Assembly (NCBI GenBank): GCA_964514665.1
Contig: CAZESH010000272.1
Coordinates: forward strand, 1 to 5,993
Direction of reading: 5' to 3'
Origin: CAZESH01 sp964514665
GTDB taxonomy: Bacteria > Bacillota > Bacilli > Paenibacillales > KCTC-25726
Length of the DNA: 5,993 nt
Notes under the pieces: model-generated
What the model saw: only the letters and a program-made list of their open reading frames with translations
What the model was told of the DNA's origin: nothing
Databases searched by the model: none
Translations under genes and position numbers: made by a program
Shown here: one piece after another, positions 5,733-5,993 of the stretch
Layout of the letters: each line of letters starts with the position of its first letter
Position numbering within the stretch: the first letter of the stretch is position 1

Positions 5733-5993
5733 GTTACCCCTCCCTTGATTGCCTCTTTGGCCATAGGATGATGCAGCCAGCATTTCGCTGCATGGGTCGG
5801 GCTAAACTCATACATTTCCGGATCATCACTCTCGCATATGCGCATCGCGCTTTCACAGCGGCTGCAAAATCCGCATCCGGCAGGCGGCCTGATCAGATCC
5901 GGAGGCGTTCCGTCAATCGGTACCAGCGCTTCATCCTTCTTCTGGTCCAAGCGCGGAACTGAACGCAGCAGTCCCTTCGTATAAGGATGCTGC
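5729..5993 (-). CDS. oppD: Oligopeptide/dipeptide ABC transporter ATPase, OppD/DppD type, C-terminal 87 residues
   Basis: The open frame enters from the window edge and ends with TGA at 5731-5729, overlapping the oppF start. The visible tail begins QHPYTKGLLRSVPRLD, the hallmark of the C-terminal domain of peptide-importer ATPases, followed by PIDGTPPDLIRPPAGCGF. Four cysteines (tail residues 40, 46, 53, 71) have the same C-X5-C-X6-C-X17-C spacing as in the downstream ATPase, plus one extra cysteine at 43. The nucleotide-binding domain lies outside the window. The position directly upstream of an OppF-type gene, in its own reading frame with translational coupling, supports the D subunit. A TTG at 5950 is internal and not the true start. 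Confidence 0.9.
   Translation of the reverse strand, partial: QHPYTKGLLRSVPRLDQKKDEALVPIDGTPPDLIRPPAGCGFCSRCESAMRICESDDPEMYEFSPTHAAKCWLHHPMAKEAIKGGVT

Noticed and set aside
1..5993. tRNA, rRNA, CRISPR array, insertion sequence or phage genes
   Set aside because: No cloverleaf with a CCA end, no regularly spaced 25-40 bp repeats, no transposase or integrase motifs and no terminal repeats were seen on either strand.

Overview
The window looks like the chromosome of a Gram-positive Bacillales bacterium, most likely of the Paenibacillus type. The reasons are moderate GC content, strong AAAGGAGG-type ribosome binding sites, a bacillithiol gene (bshC), and the first codons of mraZ, the gene that opens the division and cell-wall (dcw) cluster. 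In Bacillus, bshC lies next to mraZ. Here two genes, ahcY and a lipoprotein gene, sit between them. Every gene supported is on the minus strand, so transcription runs from high to low coordinates.

In transcription order the layout is as follows. (1) 5993-4776: the 3' end of an oppD-like gene and a complete oppF-like gene, overlapping by 4 nt (ATGA). These are the two ATPases of an oligopeptide/dipeptide importer, and a hairpin terminator closes the operon. (2) 4717-1719: a near-consensus sigma-A promoter (TTGACG-17-TACAAT) drives bshC and, 18 nt later, ahcY. (3) 1718-1347: a 372-nt gene-free stretch rich in RNA-structure potential. It holds a long imperfect inverted repeat, a possible 33-codon leader ORF, and a strong hairpin that buries the ribosome binding site of the next gene. 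(4) 1346-279: a DUF4349-type lipoprotein with a C-terminal membrane helix, followed by an intrinsic terminator. (5) 200-1: the mraZ control region, with three AGTGG repeats exactly 10 bp apart that resemble a MraZ operator, and the first 41 codons of mraZ.

Functionally, ahcY recycles S-adenosylhomocysteine to homocysteine, which can feed cysteine synthesis. BshC is the enzyme thought to add cysteine to the bacillithiol precursor, so the bshC-ahcY pair makes a plausible sulfur/thiol unit. The most unusual signal is upstream of the lipoprotein gene. A 14-bp interrupted stem covers the whole Shine-Dalgarno sequence, and a short upstream ORF reads through the 5' arm and stops in the loop. That is the geometry of a translation-coupled (attenuator-like) switch. 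It is inferred from sequence only.
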